Assembly (NCBI GenBank): GCA_003117195.1
Contig: BDSI01000153.1
Span: forward strand, 205,111-269,110
Reading direction: 5' to 3'
Length of the DNA stretch: 64,000 nt
Origin: Eudorina sp. 2006-703-Eu-15
Taxonomy: Eukaryota; Chlorophyta; Chlorophyceae; Chlamydomonadales; Volvocaceae
The position numbers were made by a program, and so were the translations under genes. Numbering within the stretch: the first letter of the stretch is position 1; each line of letters begins with the position of its first letter. Below are positions 44,301 through 55,341 of this stretch, piece by piece. Under the pieces are notes generated by a model, which searched no databases, was not told the origin of the DNA, and saw only the letters and a program-made list of their open reading frames with translations.

Positions 44301-47300
44301 TGGGGTGACATGCGGTCAGGGTTGCGTGGGGGGTGGGGCGAGTGACTCCTCACCAACATGGGTACGCGCTGACCCTTTCCACCGGGGATGTTTGGGCCTA
44401 CGGCTTCCCGGTACATCAAAACGAGGGCACCACCGCCTGGAATTGCACGGCTGCGATGACTGGCTCACATCTCAGCTGTGATGTCGCGGGCGTCGCAATG
44501 TCGTTTGGGGTTGCTCGGGCGGGGAGGTCAGTGGGCCCGACGGCTGGGAAAGCGCCGCGCGTGCGTGTCGGACGTTTAACAGCGGGGAGACGAACTGCGC
44601 ATGTTTCTAGGACACTTACGATGGTCTACGAACGATATCGGCTGAGGGCAGGAATTTAGTGTGATTGGATCGGAACCTTGTGAGCGGAATTTGGTTCTGT
44701 TGTTGGTTGTTACTGCTGTTCAGGTCCACCAAGGTTGGCCTGGACACGATTCTGGACCAGGAGAAGTGGAAGTTCATCGTGCGCAAGACGAAGATCATTT
44801 GCACTGCGGGGCCAGCGTGCTGGTCGGAGGAGGGGCTGTCAAAGCTGCTGGACGCGGGCTGCAACGTGCTGCGGCTGAACTTCAGCCACGGCGACCATGA
44901 GGGCCACTACGGGGTGCTGGAGCGCTTCCGCAAGGTGGGCTGGCGCACGGATGCGCACGTCATTGTATTGTCGGAACGCTTGCGACATGCACTGTGGCGC
45001 AATCGATGGTGGATGTCCCGCGCTGAGTCTGGCTACACCAATTCCACCTGCAGGTCTGCAAGGAGAAGGACGTGCACGCTGCGTGCCTGCTTGACACCAA
45101 GGGCCCGGAGATCCGCACGGCGATGCTCAAGGGCGGAAAGGACATCGAGCTGCAGGCGGGGCAGAAGGTCACTATCCACGCTATCGGGGAGTCGTACACC
45201 TCCTGGGAGGGCTACAAGGACGAGGCCACGGGTGAGACCCACATCGGCCTGTCGTACGACAAGCTCTGCAGCAGCGTCAAGCCCGGAAACCGGATTCTGT
45301 TGGCGGACGGCAGCATCTCGATCACCGTCGACCAGGTCCTGGATGGGACGAAGCTGTTGGGGACCGTGATGAACAGCAAGAAGCTGGGCCAGCGCAAAAA
45401 CTGCAACCTGCCAGGCGTCAAGGTGGACATCCCCGTGCTGACGGAGAAGGACAAGAAGGACCTGCAGGACTTCTGCGTAAAACACAAGATGGACTTCGTG
45501 GCGGCGTCGTTCGTGCAGAGCCAGCAGGACGTGCTGTTCATCCGCAGCGTGCTTGACGACGCGGGCGGCAACAACGTGAGCTCGCCTGCCAGGGGTTGCT
45601 GCCATGCGATTAGCATGCTCATGTTTAATCAGTTGGAGTGGCAAGGAGTATTTTTCAGCTGTTCGTGTTGGTCTGCTTTGAAAAATCCGACGCCGAGCAA
45701 AAGCGACATGGACGCGGTTGGGGTTCAGCATGGGTGCATGCCCTGTTCGTCAGATACGTTAATGGGTCCTGCTTGCTGGGTCCTGCTTGCTTGCAGGTGA
45801 AGATCATCTCCAAGATTGAGAACGCTGAGGGTCTCCGGAACTTCGACGAGATCCTGGAGGTGACCGACGGCGTGATGGTGGCCCGCGGCGACCTGGGAAT
45901 GGAAATCCCGGTCGAGAAGGTGAGCGCTAAGAGGCGGACATTTCACAGGCCGCCATGCTTTGCGCTGTGCCCCCGACCATGCCCCTTCCACGTCATGCTA
46001 TGTACAATTCGAGCTGGTTTTAAGTGGGACATGGTGCTGGGGCGTTCCTCCATCGGCCCGCAGGTGCCTCTGGCCCAGAAGATGCTAATCACCAAGGCCA
46101 ACATCGCGGGGAAGTTCGTCATCTGCGCGACGCAGATGCTCGAGTCGATGATCACCAATCCCGTGCCGACGCGTGCTGAGATGACGGACGTGGCTAACGC
46201 CGTGTGGGATGGCGTGGACGCGGTCATGCTCTCGGGTGGGTGGCAAGGACGGAGTTCTATTTTCTTGATGTTGTCCACTTAGAAATGTTTTCCTTGGTAA
46301 AACAATCTGATGTGTGGCAAACTTTAGATGGTTGCTCCTTCGCTTCGACTGCAGGCGAGAGCGCTAACGGCTCATACCCCGCTCTGGCGGTCGAGACCAT
46401 GGCTCGCATTGCGCGGTCCGCGGAAATTGGTGTCAACTTCTACCAGTCCTTCGACTACATCCGCAAGTTCACGCCCAAGCCCGTGGGCCCGATTGAGGCC
46501 ATCTGCTCCACGCTCGCCAAGAACGCGGTCGACATCCGACCAGGTGAGATACGCGCTGACAGTGGCTACCATACATCAGATAAGCGCTGACGTAAGCTAG
46601 GCTATGCTGCATCGCACAAACGCGACCGTTGTGCCATATAGGTTACGTAAGGTGCTTGTCTAACATCGCACCGCACAGCGTCCGGACTGGTTAGTGTCCA
46701 AGCCGAGACAAAGCTAACACAACTGTCTAATGGGTGCAGGTATGATTGTCGTGTTCTCGGAGGGTGGCAAGGTGGCTCGCCTGCTGGCCAAGTACCGCCC
46801 CTGCTCGCCGGTGCTGGTGGTCACCAGCAACCCCGCGATTGCGCGCTACTGCGCGGCGCTGTTCGGCTGCTACCCCAAGCTGCTGTCGACGCCCATCAAG
46901 GACGTTGCCGGCATGCAGCAGGCGGTCGCGGACGCCATGGCGTTTGGTGTGGAGCGCGGCCTGTGCGTGGCGGGCAAGGAGGCAAGTCTGTTTCCCATTG
47001 ACAGTAGCCAGGCCCAGCTGCTAACCGAACTGCCGACGCCGCCCCACTGCCACCCGGTTTATCGCGCTGTGCAGCACTATCGCCCGTATCGCGTACGAGA
47101 TGGTAGCTCAGACGCCGCCCTATGTGTGGTGTTGTCACGAATGTCCCGCAGGTCATCGTCCTGGTGAGCAACCAGGTGGCCGCGGGCACGGTTGACAGCC
47201 TGCCCGAGCGTGAGAGCTTCGTCACCATCGCACCGGGCGCGCTGAACATGGATGCGTTGGGCTCGCTGGCGTACAGCAACTCGGCGCTGGACCCCAAGTT

Positions 47301-50300
47301 CGTGTCCAAGACCATTTCGCTGCGGTACGTACCGGCCGTTGGGGGCGACGCAGCCGGCGGCGAGGGCCTGCGGATGTCCTCTCTCCCAGGTGCATAATTG
47401 AATAGTCCGGCAGCGGCCGGACTCTTGGAAGGGGCAGCGTGATGAAGCGTCCGAGAGCAGGGCAAACCCTTACTGGCTGAATGCTGCTGCCGCCGGTGGG
47501 ATGCCGCACACGCGCGCCGTGCAGGTCAACGACGATTGACCTGCCCATGCTCGTAAGCAGCAGCAGCCCGGTCCGCAAGACGAAGCTGGGCTTCACGGTG
47601 GGACCCGCCTGCGCTGACACCGAGGTACGTCTGGGCCCAGCTTACCACGCCCCCGCTGGCACAGGAGACATAGCAGGACCCGCTAATGAAAGGTTATCTT
47701 CGTCATTTTGTTTGGTGCTGTTAGTACACCGCGGATTTCGCCAGCACGATTACAGGTACATGGGAACATGGCAGTGACTTCTGCTGCATCAGTTGCGGGA
47801 TTCTGCTTAACGTGGTCTCGCGTTTCCTGGCCCCAGGTCCTGCGGCAGCTCGTCAAGAGCGGCGCCAACATCGCTAGGTTCAACTTCGCGCATGGCACTC
47901 TGCAGTCGCACCAGGAGGCGTTGAAGAAGCTGCGGAGGTGGGCAACTGACGTATTCTGCACGCCTGCCCTCGTGTGTAGCAGAACTGGACGCTTTTTAGC
48001 ACGATCTACATTGCAGCAGACCGACTGATTGCATTCACTGTTGACTCACGGCAAACGTCGGCTGCTGAACAGGTGGCGTTGTGACCCCTCGAACATACTT
48101 GCTTCTCTTGGGAAAGCGGCTGCACTTTTCCATGTTGCGTCCCAAAACGAAGCTCAGGTGTATCCCCGCGCACCCCCACCCCCCTTTGATGCCCATCCCC
48201 CGGTTGGGTGGTGCAGTATCGCCGCTGAGGAGAAGCACACCATCGCGATCATGCTGGACTTGGAGGGCAACGTCATGCGCACCAGCGACCTCATCGACCG
48301 GGAGACGCGGAAGCCCGTCGACAAGATTGAGCTGCAGGTGAATTGTGTATGGACGTGGCAGACGATGAGGCGCTGCGAGATGAACATGCGTTGACATACG
48401 CGCTGATGAAGCGTGCCGTTGGGCGGTTGGAGAGTAGTGGGTTGGGTTAACGCCGGCTGTCACATCCTACGGATCGGCACTATCCAGTACGCCCTGACGA
48501 CATTGCACCACGGCGCGACGTACAGGCGGGCGACAAGGTTGAGCTGTACGGCACAGACGACACGACGCCCTCGCATTTCGTGGGCTACAAGAGCGGCGAC
48601 AAGGTGAGGGTGGTACGCACGGGCTTCGCAGTGTGTCGAAGGCTGCGCTGCGCACGGCGGGTCGTGGTCACGTTAAGACTGCGTTGATGGCTGCCCGCTG
48701 TCTTCGTGGCAGTTTCGGGCGGCGTCTGCGTGCGGCCGCCTGTTATGGTATTTCGAGTTGCGGACGCAGATGTGTGACACGCATTGGGGCATCGAGTAAT
48801 GTATGTAGGTGGGGACGGCACCGCGAGTTAAAACCTAAACCTAAGCATGTTCTTGTCCTTGCCCTTATATGTGGGACGCAGGTGCGCATCGGCGTGTCCC
48901 TGGCGGACCTGCCGGATTGCGTCAAGGTGGGCGGCCTCATCCGCATCCAGGACGGGCTCATTAACATTGAGGTGACGTCGGTGCGACCCGGCGGCCCCGT
49001 TAACGGCATCGTGCAGAACCACGCCTTCCTGTACCCGCGCAAGGTGCGACTGGGGTCTGGGGTGCGTGCGTGAAGGGTTGGAGGCCCCGGTGCACGTGCT
49101 GTGGGGGGCGGGGACCGCCCCGCTTCCGTTCTCATCGTGTACCTTCAGCGTCTGGTCAAACAAGGTACGGTATGGTCGCAACGATGGATCACGATGCGCT
49201 GAGTTGCCAGCCAACGTGTGCGCCGACGACACACATCCATTAAGCAAGGGGACATGACTGAACGAACTCCATGCTGGCACCAAGCCTATAGCCCACGGCC
49301 GGGTCAGTACATCGCTGCCGCCCGGCACCTAACGGCGAGCGGAACGGCATCGGCATCAGTTGCATTCGACTGCCGGGTGCTGACACGACCTCAACCATCG
49401 CATTGAAGGCCTGTCCGCTCCTCTGCGCCGCAGCACGTGCACCTGGTGGGCGTGACCATCCATGCAGCGGTGCCCGCAGCAGGGGACTTGGAGGCGATCT
49501 CTGAATTCGCCCTCACGAACCAGGTGGGGCTCGTGCATGAGCGGCGTGGCAAGGGACGCAAGGGCGCGTTGCATGTCTACTTGTCCAAACGTACACATAG
49601 AGATGACATCTCCAGGCCGAAGAAATAATAACGGAGGATGCTTTGAAGACAGGGTGCGGGGAGGGGTGCGGGTGTGGTCATTGGTCGTCGCTGGACTGGG
49701 AGGTGCATTCACCCGAAACCGGTGCACGTATCCCACATGCGCAAGAGCGCAACGCGCCGACACTCATTCGAGTACGCTTGTGATTGCAGATTGAATTCAT
49801 CGCGATGGCTGCCAACGGTCGCAACGACATTGCCGCCGTGCGTGGGTTTCTCGACGAGAACGGCGGTGAAAACATCAAGCTGGTGAGCGCCCTGCAAGCA
49901 CGCCGGGTTGTCCTTCCGAATGTACCGTATTTTGGTGTTGGAACGTAGGAAGACTTCTCGCGGCCCGGTTGCTGGCTGTCCTCTGGACTCAAGGAATGGC
50001 CCTGGTCCTGCGCTACCCGCTACGCATCTTGTAGATCGCCAAGGTTGAGAGCGAGGACTCGCTCCGGAACCTGGACGAGCTGCTCGAGGCGGCGGACGCG
50101 GTGATGTTGGCGCGCGGCAAGCTCGGCATGGTGGTGACCCCAGAGAAGGTGGCGCTGGCGCAGAGCGTGGTGGTCACCAAGGCCAACGTCGCGGGTGCGT
50201 ACAGAGAGGAGCGGAGTGGGCGGGAGCTGCGGATCCTACGGCAGCCGTAGTGACGTTCAAGGGCCGCCGCTCTGAACAAGGAGTGGTGTGGCATTCCGAA

Positions 50301-51435
50301 AGGTTGTTGTGGCGGGCGACTGGATACCTGAAACGGCATATAACCCCTGTCGCTGCCGCTGTGCGCAGGCAAGCCGGTCATCATCTCCCGGCAGATGCTC
50401 GAGTCCATGGTTGGCAACCCGCGGCCGACGCGCGCCGAGATGACGGACGTGGCCAACGCCGTGTTAGATGGCGCGTCGTGCCTCATGCTGTGCTCCGAAA
50501 CCTCGATCGGCATGTTCCCCGCGGACTCGTTCAAGACGGCCGCCAACATCGTGCGCAACGCGGAGCACGCGACCAGCTACGCGTCCATGCACTCGTTCAT
50601 CAGGTGCGGGCTGTTGGGATTCGTGTCACAGAACGGTGACGTGCTCATGACGTCATGCAGGTCGTTATCGTACAGCGATGGACTCTGGGTGATGACGTCA
50701 TGTGCTCGTGATCCTTGCGTGCGGCGAATCGTGTGACCGCGCATTTTTGTGGTGTGTGCGGAACTGGTGGTAACCGTCTCTTGGCCTCGGGCGTCACATG
50801 GTCGTTTCCGCAGGGACTTCTCCAACAAGCCGTTCAGCACCATAGAGGCGGCCGCGGTGGCTCTGGCAAAGGCGTGCATGGACGCCAAGCTGGGGCTGTG
50901 CGTGGTGGTTTCGAACAGCGGCGAGGCGGCTAACATTGTCACCAAGTACCGCCCGCCAGTGCCGCTGGTGGTGGTCTCGAGCCAGCAGTCCGTCGTGTCG
51001 CAGCGGGAGGTGCACTTCGGCCAGGTGCGCTCGCTGCACGACCTGCTCATGTGGGATTTCGCGAGTTACAGCACCGGCCTTGCCTATGCAGTGCATTACC
51101 TGCCTCCAACTGTAAACGTGCTCCAGCTGAGTCGCAACATAGTGAGAACGTGCCGGTCATGTTCCGACGCGGGAAACACCCGCGGTTTTATTTCTCTGTC
51201 GGCTTGATGACATATAACTCTCTGCCCTGCGTGGTCGCAGTTCGGCTACCTTGCTTCCGAGTCCGTGGTGCACGGAGACATCTCGGACGTGCGCGGCTTG
51301 GTAGCAGGCGTTGCGGCGTTCACGCAGTCCAAGGGCCTATGCGGCGACGGCACCACCCTGCGCGTGGCCGTCATGACCGGCAGCGCGTCCATGGACACCG
51401 TGAACAACGCCATTGTGCAGATTTTGGACGTCTGA
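38017..51435 (+). CDS. PYK: Giant pyruvate kinase with four tandem kinase modules
   Basis: One plus-strand gene with more than thirty phase-consistent exons, about 2000 residues. The modules are joined within coding exons: exon 41078-41590 carries the end of module 1 and the start of module 2, and 47152-47389 splices in phase into 47525-47624, joining module 3 to 4. Modules 1-3 each contain [32 protein letters not shown], (I)[14 protein letters not shown] and ATQMLESM, the substrate, ADP and metal-binding signatures of pyruvate kinase (phosphoenolpyruvate + ADP to pyruvate + ATP, glycolysis). Module 4 is degenerate. The 5' end before 38017 is unresolved, and the exon ending near 51060 lacks a clean donor. 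Large multi-module pyruvate kinases are, to my recollection, known in Chlamydomonas relatives, so the fusion itself may not be new. The stop is TGA at 51433-51435. Confidence 0.92.
41430..44269 (+). other. Pyruvate kinase module 2
   Basis: Exons: latter part of 41078-41590, then 41796-42473, 42735-42906, 43065-43147, 43274-43494, 43816-43984, 44163-44269. Catalytic motifs are intact. It carries a roughly eight-residue insertion ([11 protein letters not shown]) before [13 protein letters not shown], not seen in modules 1 and 3. Residues after MEIAAEK stay open into the intron to 42695, so intron retention would extend rather than truncate immediately. Confidence 0.85.
44725..47389 (+). other. 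Pyruvate kinase module 3
   Basis: Exons 44725-44934, 45054-45575, 45797-45919, 46064-46235, 46355-46543, 46740-46981, 47152-47389. Catalytic motifs are intact. The N-terminal exon shares 156 identical bases with module 1. The 46982-47151 intron has a GC donor (GAG|GCAAGT). Confidence 0.85.
47525..51435 (+). other. Pyruvate kinase module 4, degenerate (likely pseudoenzyme)
   Basis: Exons 47525-47624, 47837-47937, 48217-48337, 48526-48603, 48882-49043, 49434-49523, 49790-49882, 50035-50194, 50369-50603, 50814-about 51060, 51241-51435. Relative to modules 1-3: [10 protein letters not shown] has become [20 protein letters not shown] has become [17 protein letters not shown] has become ARGKLGM (metal-ligand Asp replaced by Lys), and ATQMLESM has become SRQMLESM (Thr lost). 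The barrel Lys is retained in AKVES. The scaffold and splice structure remain, so selection probably keeps it for a non-catalytic role. Confidence 0.8.
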
Positions 51436-52774
51436 GAGGAATCGCAACCCTGCTACTACGGAGGTTCTCTGGATAGTGGGCCGGCTGGCGGCATTCAGGG
51501 CTTTGGTTTCCGGTTGCCCTGCAACCCTGCCCCGCAGGGATATGCTCATCAGGTCGGGGCGCTTTCTGCGTTTTTTCACATGTACGGACTTCTGGGACCT
51601 GCGTGTTGACATCCTGTGCTGTCTTTTTGACAATAACCTTTTTATGGTCGCCGCGGGAGGTGGCTTGTGGTGCCTTCGGACGTACATACTGCACGTGTGT
51701 GTACCTATCTGTTCGTACCCAGGAAGGGGGCCTGCGCGGGAGGAGTTATTAGGCAACTGCGGTTGACGTGAACTTTCGACTGCGGCCGTGAAACCCTGCT
51801 CCGTGGGCTGCGCCTCCGGTATTAGGAGGGGCAAGCGCGGCAGGCGTTAGGTTCCTACAGCATGGCTCATGGACCGATGTGATCCTCTGCAGGGATTTCT
51901 GTGTTCGGGTCGGTGAGCTGCATGTACGTGATACCCACGCTCCGTAATATGAGTTGCAGGTAATTCCTAGCCGGTGAGCAGCACTACGGCTCCTTGTATG
52001 GACCGGCTGTGATGAACCATGAATTTTAGGCGTGCGCAGCTGCACGGCGCGCTCGCACCCTTCTCGGACCTTTTTTCGAATCGATTCTTTCTTTGTAACC
52101 GGAACAGTGTGTGGGGGACCGTGGATACAGTTGGACAGGACCGAAACGCGAAGACTTACCACGTAGCGGGGTGTGTATAATCGTTTTGAGTGCTTCAATC
52201 GTAATCTGCTGTAGGGTCTCGCGACGGTTCAGGTCTGGAGCTGATGTATGCCGGAATTGAGGCGATTTGCAGCGGTTAGGTGCCGATGCGGCAGCGACGA
52301 TGGAAGTCACGCCGCTGGCTGTGATAGCATGCATGCAGCTGTTGGGCCGCCACACGTGTTTCTCACTTAGTTGCGCGCCCTCGTGCTCCCTGTGTGGGCT
52401 GTGAGTGGGATCTTTCACGATCGGTGCACGATCGGTCATGAGCACTGCATCCTGAGGCAAGAATAGGATTCGGTGCCTGTGGGGCAAATGACAATTGCAG
52501 GCAGTATTCGGGCGGGAATGTGACGATCGTCGTGTGAACAACCGGCGTGGACGGTGGGCATGTGGGCGATCACGTGGCTTCGTACTGAATTGAAGGAGAA
52601 ATGATCCGTACTGGGTGTGTGCATAGGGACGGTCTTGCGCTGGCGAAGTGGGACATTATTTTGGTCCGAGTGTTCGATTACGATGCCGCTGCTCGTTTAA
52701 TGTCGCGGCTTGCTGGCTGTGCGTCGCTTTGAGGAGAGGCAGGCGGAGGAGTGGCTTGCGAGTCAGGATGTGCT
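51436..52774. other. Pyruvate kinase 3' flank, no further gene seen
   Basis: Convergent intergenic space. Open frames on the minus strand (for example 52026-52541) have no motif support. Confidence 0.4.
52094..52098 (+). terminator. Candidate TGTAA poly(A) signal, pyruvate kinase
   Basis: TGTAA is the usual volvocine poly(A) signal. This copy lies about 660 nt after the stop codon; an earlier site may have been missed. Confidence 0.35.
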
Positions 52775-52779
52775 TTACA
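52775..52779 (-). terminator. Candidate TGTAA poly(A) signal, Sua5 gene
   Basis: Minus-strand TGTAA (TTACA on plus) about 320 nt past the stop of the threonylcarbamoyl-AMP synthase gene. Confidence 0.4.
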
Positions 52780-53100
52780 ATTTGGTGAGAGTGCGAGTGG
52801 CTAGAGAGGCTTGGCGTCATTGCGGTCGCTGTTATGATGTTTGAAGTGTCCTCCAAACGGACGGAACCATGTTGGAGGCCCAACAACAAAATCAATATAT
52901 TTCCTGTGTAAACGGAGCGGTGAGACGGTTCGCTAGGCGAAGATCCAAACGGGGTGTCATTTCACGTCATCGCACCCCAAGCCACATACACCAATACACC
53001 ACATCAAGTCCATTACCAGTCAGCAATCGTTGTCGCGCACTTGACATAGTGAGCAGTCGGTAACAGCACCTAAACCACCGGCAGGTCATGTGCCATGCCA

Positions 53101-54783
53101 TTAGACAGGCACCACACGGCTCGCCGCCTTCCGCAGGCGGTTCATGACCGCCACACCCGCCCCGTCATCCCGGACGCCTTCCACTACAATCACCCCCACG
53201 CCCACATCATCCATGTGACGCAACGCCGCGAACAGCTCGCTCGCCACCTCCGCCGGTCGTGACAGGCTGCCCAGCACGTACTCATAGCAGCCCTCGTCAC
53301 GCTCTGAGCTCTGGGGCTGCACGCCGTCACGTTCCCGCCCGGCGACCCCGCTGCAAACGCCCGCCTGGCTCCCATCATGCCGCGCTCCATCCTCACAGTG
53401 CCGACAAGGTGGCGACGACAATGCCGGCACCACCGCAGCCGTTGGCACTGGCTCCGCCCGAGGACCGGGTCGCAGCCCCGTCAAGCTGGTCCGCAGGACG
53501 CCTATCAGCGTCGGATGCCGCTCAAGACCCTGACTGCAGGGCGGACGGCCCGTCTCGGCCGCGCAGCGATCCTGAGGCTGCCTCCGCCCGCTAGCCACGA
53601 TCCCCGCCGACCCAGATGACCTGGCGCCTGCTGCTACCGAACCGTGCGGCTGGTGCTGCACTCCCCGAAGCTCCGCCAGCAGCCCCTCCACGCCCCTGCG
53701 AAGCCGCGCCGCGAGCTCCTCGTCGCTCACGCTGCTTACGGGCGGGTCCCCCGGGTCCAGCAGGACCACCTGTGCTGCAGGGCTGTAATGCCGGTACTTC
53801 ATGCCAGGTGTGGACGGCGCCGCCTCCAGCCGTGCATCCACGAAGTCTCGGCGGTACACCAGCAGCCCGTCCAGCCCCGGGTACGCAACCAGCTGCTCGC
53901 GTGTGATGCCGCCCGGTCGCAGAATGGCGGGTGGGCGGCGCAGGCCGTCCAAGACTGTGCTCTCCACCCCGCAGGTACAGGGGCCGCCATCCACGATGAG
54001 CGGTATGCGGCCGCCGAGGTCTGTGAGCACATGTCCGGCCAGCGTGGGAGAGGGCCGGCCCGACGAGTTTGCCGAGGGGGCAGCGAGTGGGAAGCCGCAG
54101 GTGGTGATGAGCGCCAGCGCTACCGGGTGCGCCGGCATCCGGACTGCCATGGTGGGCTGCCCGCAAGTGACGACGTCGGGTACCAGGTCGCTGCGGGGGA
54201 GCAGGATGGTCAGCGGCCCCGGCCAGAGGTCCTGGACGAGTTGGCCGTAAATGGGCGGCAGGGACCAGCCAGGCGGGTACAGTGATGCAAGCATGTCCAG
54301 TGAGGACACATGCACGATGAGAGGATTGTCAGCTGGACGATTCTTCGCTGCGAACACTTTGCTGACTGCGGGGGCAGACAGCGCATTTGCGGCCAGGCCG
54401 TAGACGGTCTCCGTCGGGATGGCGACCACCTCGCCGGCGGTCAGCAACGCCGCTGCCTGGGTGATAGCAGGGTGCGCCACATGTCCCGAGCAGATTGGTT
54501 CAAGGTTGCCGACTTGATCGCTTGGGAATGAGGCAACCTCTGTGAGCAAGCCGGCGCTGACCATGTCGCTGGCACAGGCCCCCGCAGTCGCCTGCCGTTG
54601 ACACCTTGCTGATATCCCGGGAGGCAATTGCTGATTGCTTCCCACGAAAGAGCCACTCTTGTATGCACGCCTCCAAAGTGACCCAGTTGACGGACTGACG
54701 GCGTCACGAACAACGATTTTCCTTCCAAGCGAGGGGGAATGAAAAAACTGAGCACGGCCTTGCTTACATCTTGTCCAGGCCAT
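53101..54783 (-). CDS. SUA5: Threonylcarbamoyl-AMP synthase (Sua5/YrdC family)
   Basis: An intronless 560-residue ORF starting at ATG 54783. Residues 1-100 are basic and Ser-rich without acidic clusters at the start, compatible with an organelle transit peptide. The YrdC core (about 103-290) contains IPTETVYGLAANAL (123-135), KNRPADNPLIVHV, DLWPGPLTILLP, AVRMPAHP, APSANSSGRPSPT, VESTVLDG and ILRPGGIT. The C-terminal Sua5 domain begins with TPGMKYRHYSPAAQVVLL (325-342) and ends with RPAEVASELFAALRHMDD and GVGVIVVEGV. The enzyme makes threonylcarbamoyl-adenylate from Thr, bicarbonate and ATP, the first step of t6A modification of ANN-decoding tRNAs. Between about residues 380 and 497 is a low-complexity insert that splits the Sua5 domain. 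The gene is convergent with the pyruvate kinase gene. Confidence 0.92.
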   Translation of the reverse strand: MAWTRCKQGRAQFFHSPSLGRKIVVRDAVSPSTGSLWRRAYKSGSFVGSNQQLPPGISARCQRQATAGACASDMVSAGLLTEVASFPSDQVGNLEPICSGHVAHPAITQAAALLTAGEVVAIPTETVYGLAANALSAPAVSKVFAAKNRPADNPLIVHVSSLDMLASLYPPGWSLPPIYGQLVQDLWPGPLTILLPRSDLVPDVVTCGQPTMAVRMPAHPVALALITTCGFPLAAPSANSSGRPSPTLAGHVLTDLGGRIPLIVDGGPCTCGVESTVLDGLRRPPAILRPGGITREQLVAYPGLDGLLVYRRDFVDARLEAAPSTPGMKYRHYSPAAQVVLLDPGDPPVSSVSDEELAARLRRGVEGLLAELRGVQHQPHGSVAAGARSSGSAGIVASGRRQPQDRCAAETGRPPCSQGLERHPTLIGVLRTSLTGLRPGPRAEPVPTAAVVPALSSPPCRHCEDGARHDGSQAGVCSGVAGRERDGVQPQSSERDEGCYEYVLGSLSRPAEVASELFAALRHMDDVGVGVIVVEGVRDDGAGVAVMNRLRKAASRVVPV

Positions 54784-55341
54784 AGGGTTGCATACAGTCC
54801 TCCTCGTCGGCTTTCAAGAAAGCAAGGTATGCCATTCACATTTCATTTTATGCGAGCTAGCAAATACTTCATTAACTCCTTTGTGAGCTACTATGCAGCA
54901 GAGAAGCCACTGCTGATGCATATATCACATTATTACTCTGTATCATAGTTTCAACAATGGTTGGTTGTCCGTTGCCGTGGCTCCAATATCCTGAGCCAAT
55001 ATCCTGGGCCCTGATAACATGCAGGTTTGAGGAGCGTAATTATATCTATATACTTCAATGTCTATGAATACCAATACAGACTGTTCACGACGCGCGGTTC
55101 AGCTGGCTTTCCTGCCCATCCGGCTCCCTGCTCGGTACACTTGGGTGGTCAAACAAAAGAGTTTGCTCAGACATGCTGGGCTGTGTCTTCATTTTACGAC
55201 TTTCCGCATGTGTCCGGGGGTCCTACACCTCCGCTCACCCAGGCTTAATTTTAGTTTTTCCGTTAGTACCGTACGGCTGTCGCTGGCTCACTGATTGTCG
55301 CTTGCCGATGCCGTACACAGCGTTCCCTGCCCCTTGGCCTG
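54784..55341. other. No gene recognised
   Basis: 5' flank of the Sua5 gene, AT-richer. No convincing exon. Confidence 0.4.

Noticed and set aside
38803..45731. Long minus-strand open frames opposite the pyruvate kinase exons
   Set aside because: They are repeated in each module only because the coding strand is repeated. They have no independent motifs or start and stop logic.
52026..52624. Minus-strand ORFs between pyruvate kinase and Sua5
   Set aside because: No family motif or splice support, and they lie in the likely 3' untranslated regions of convergent genes.
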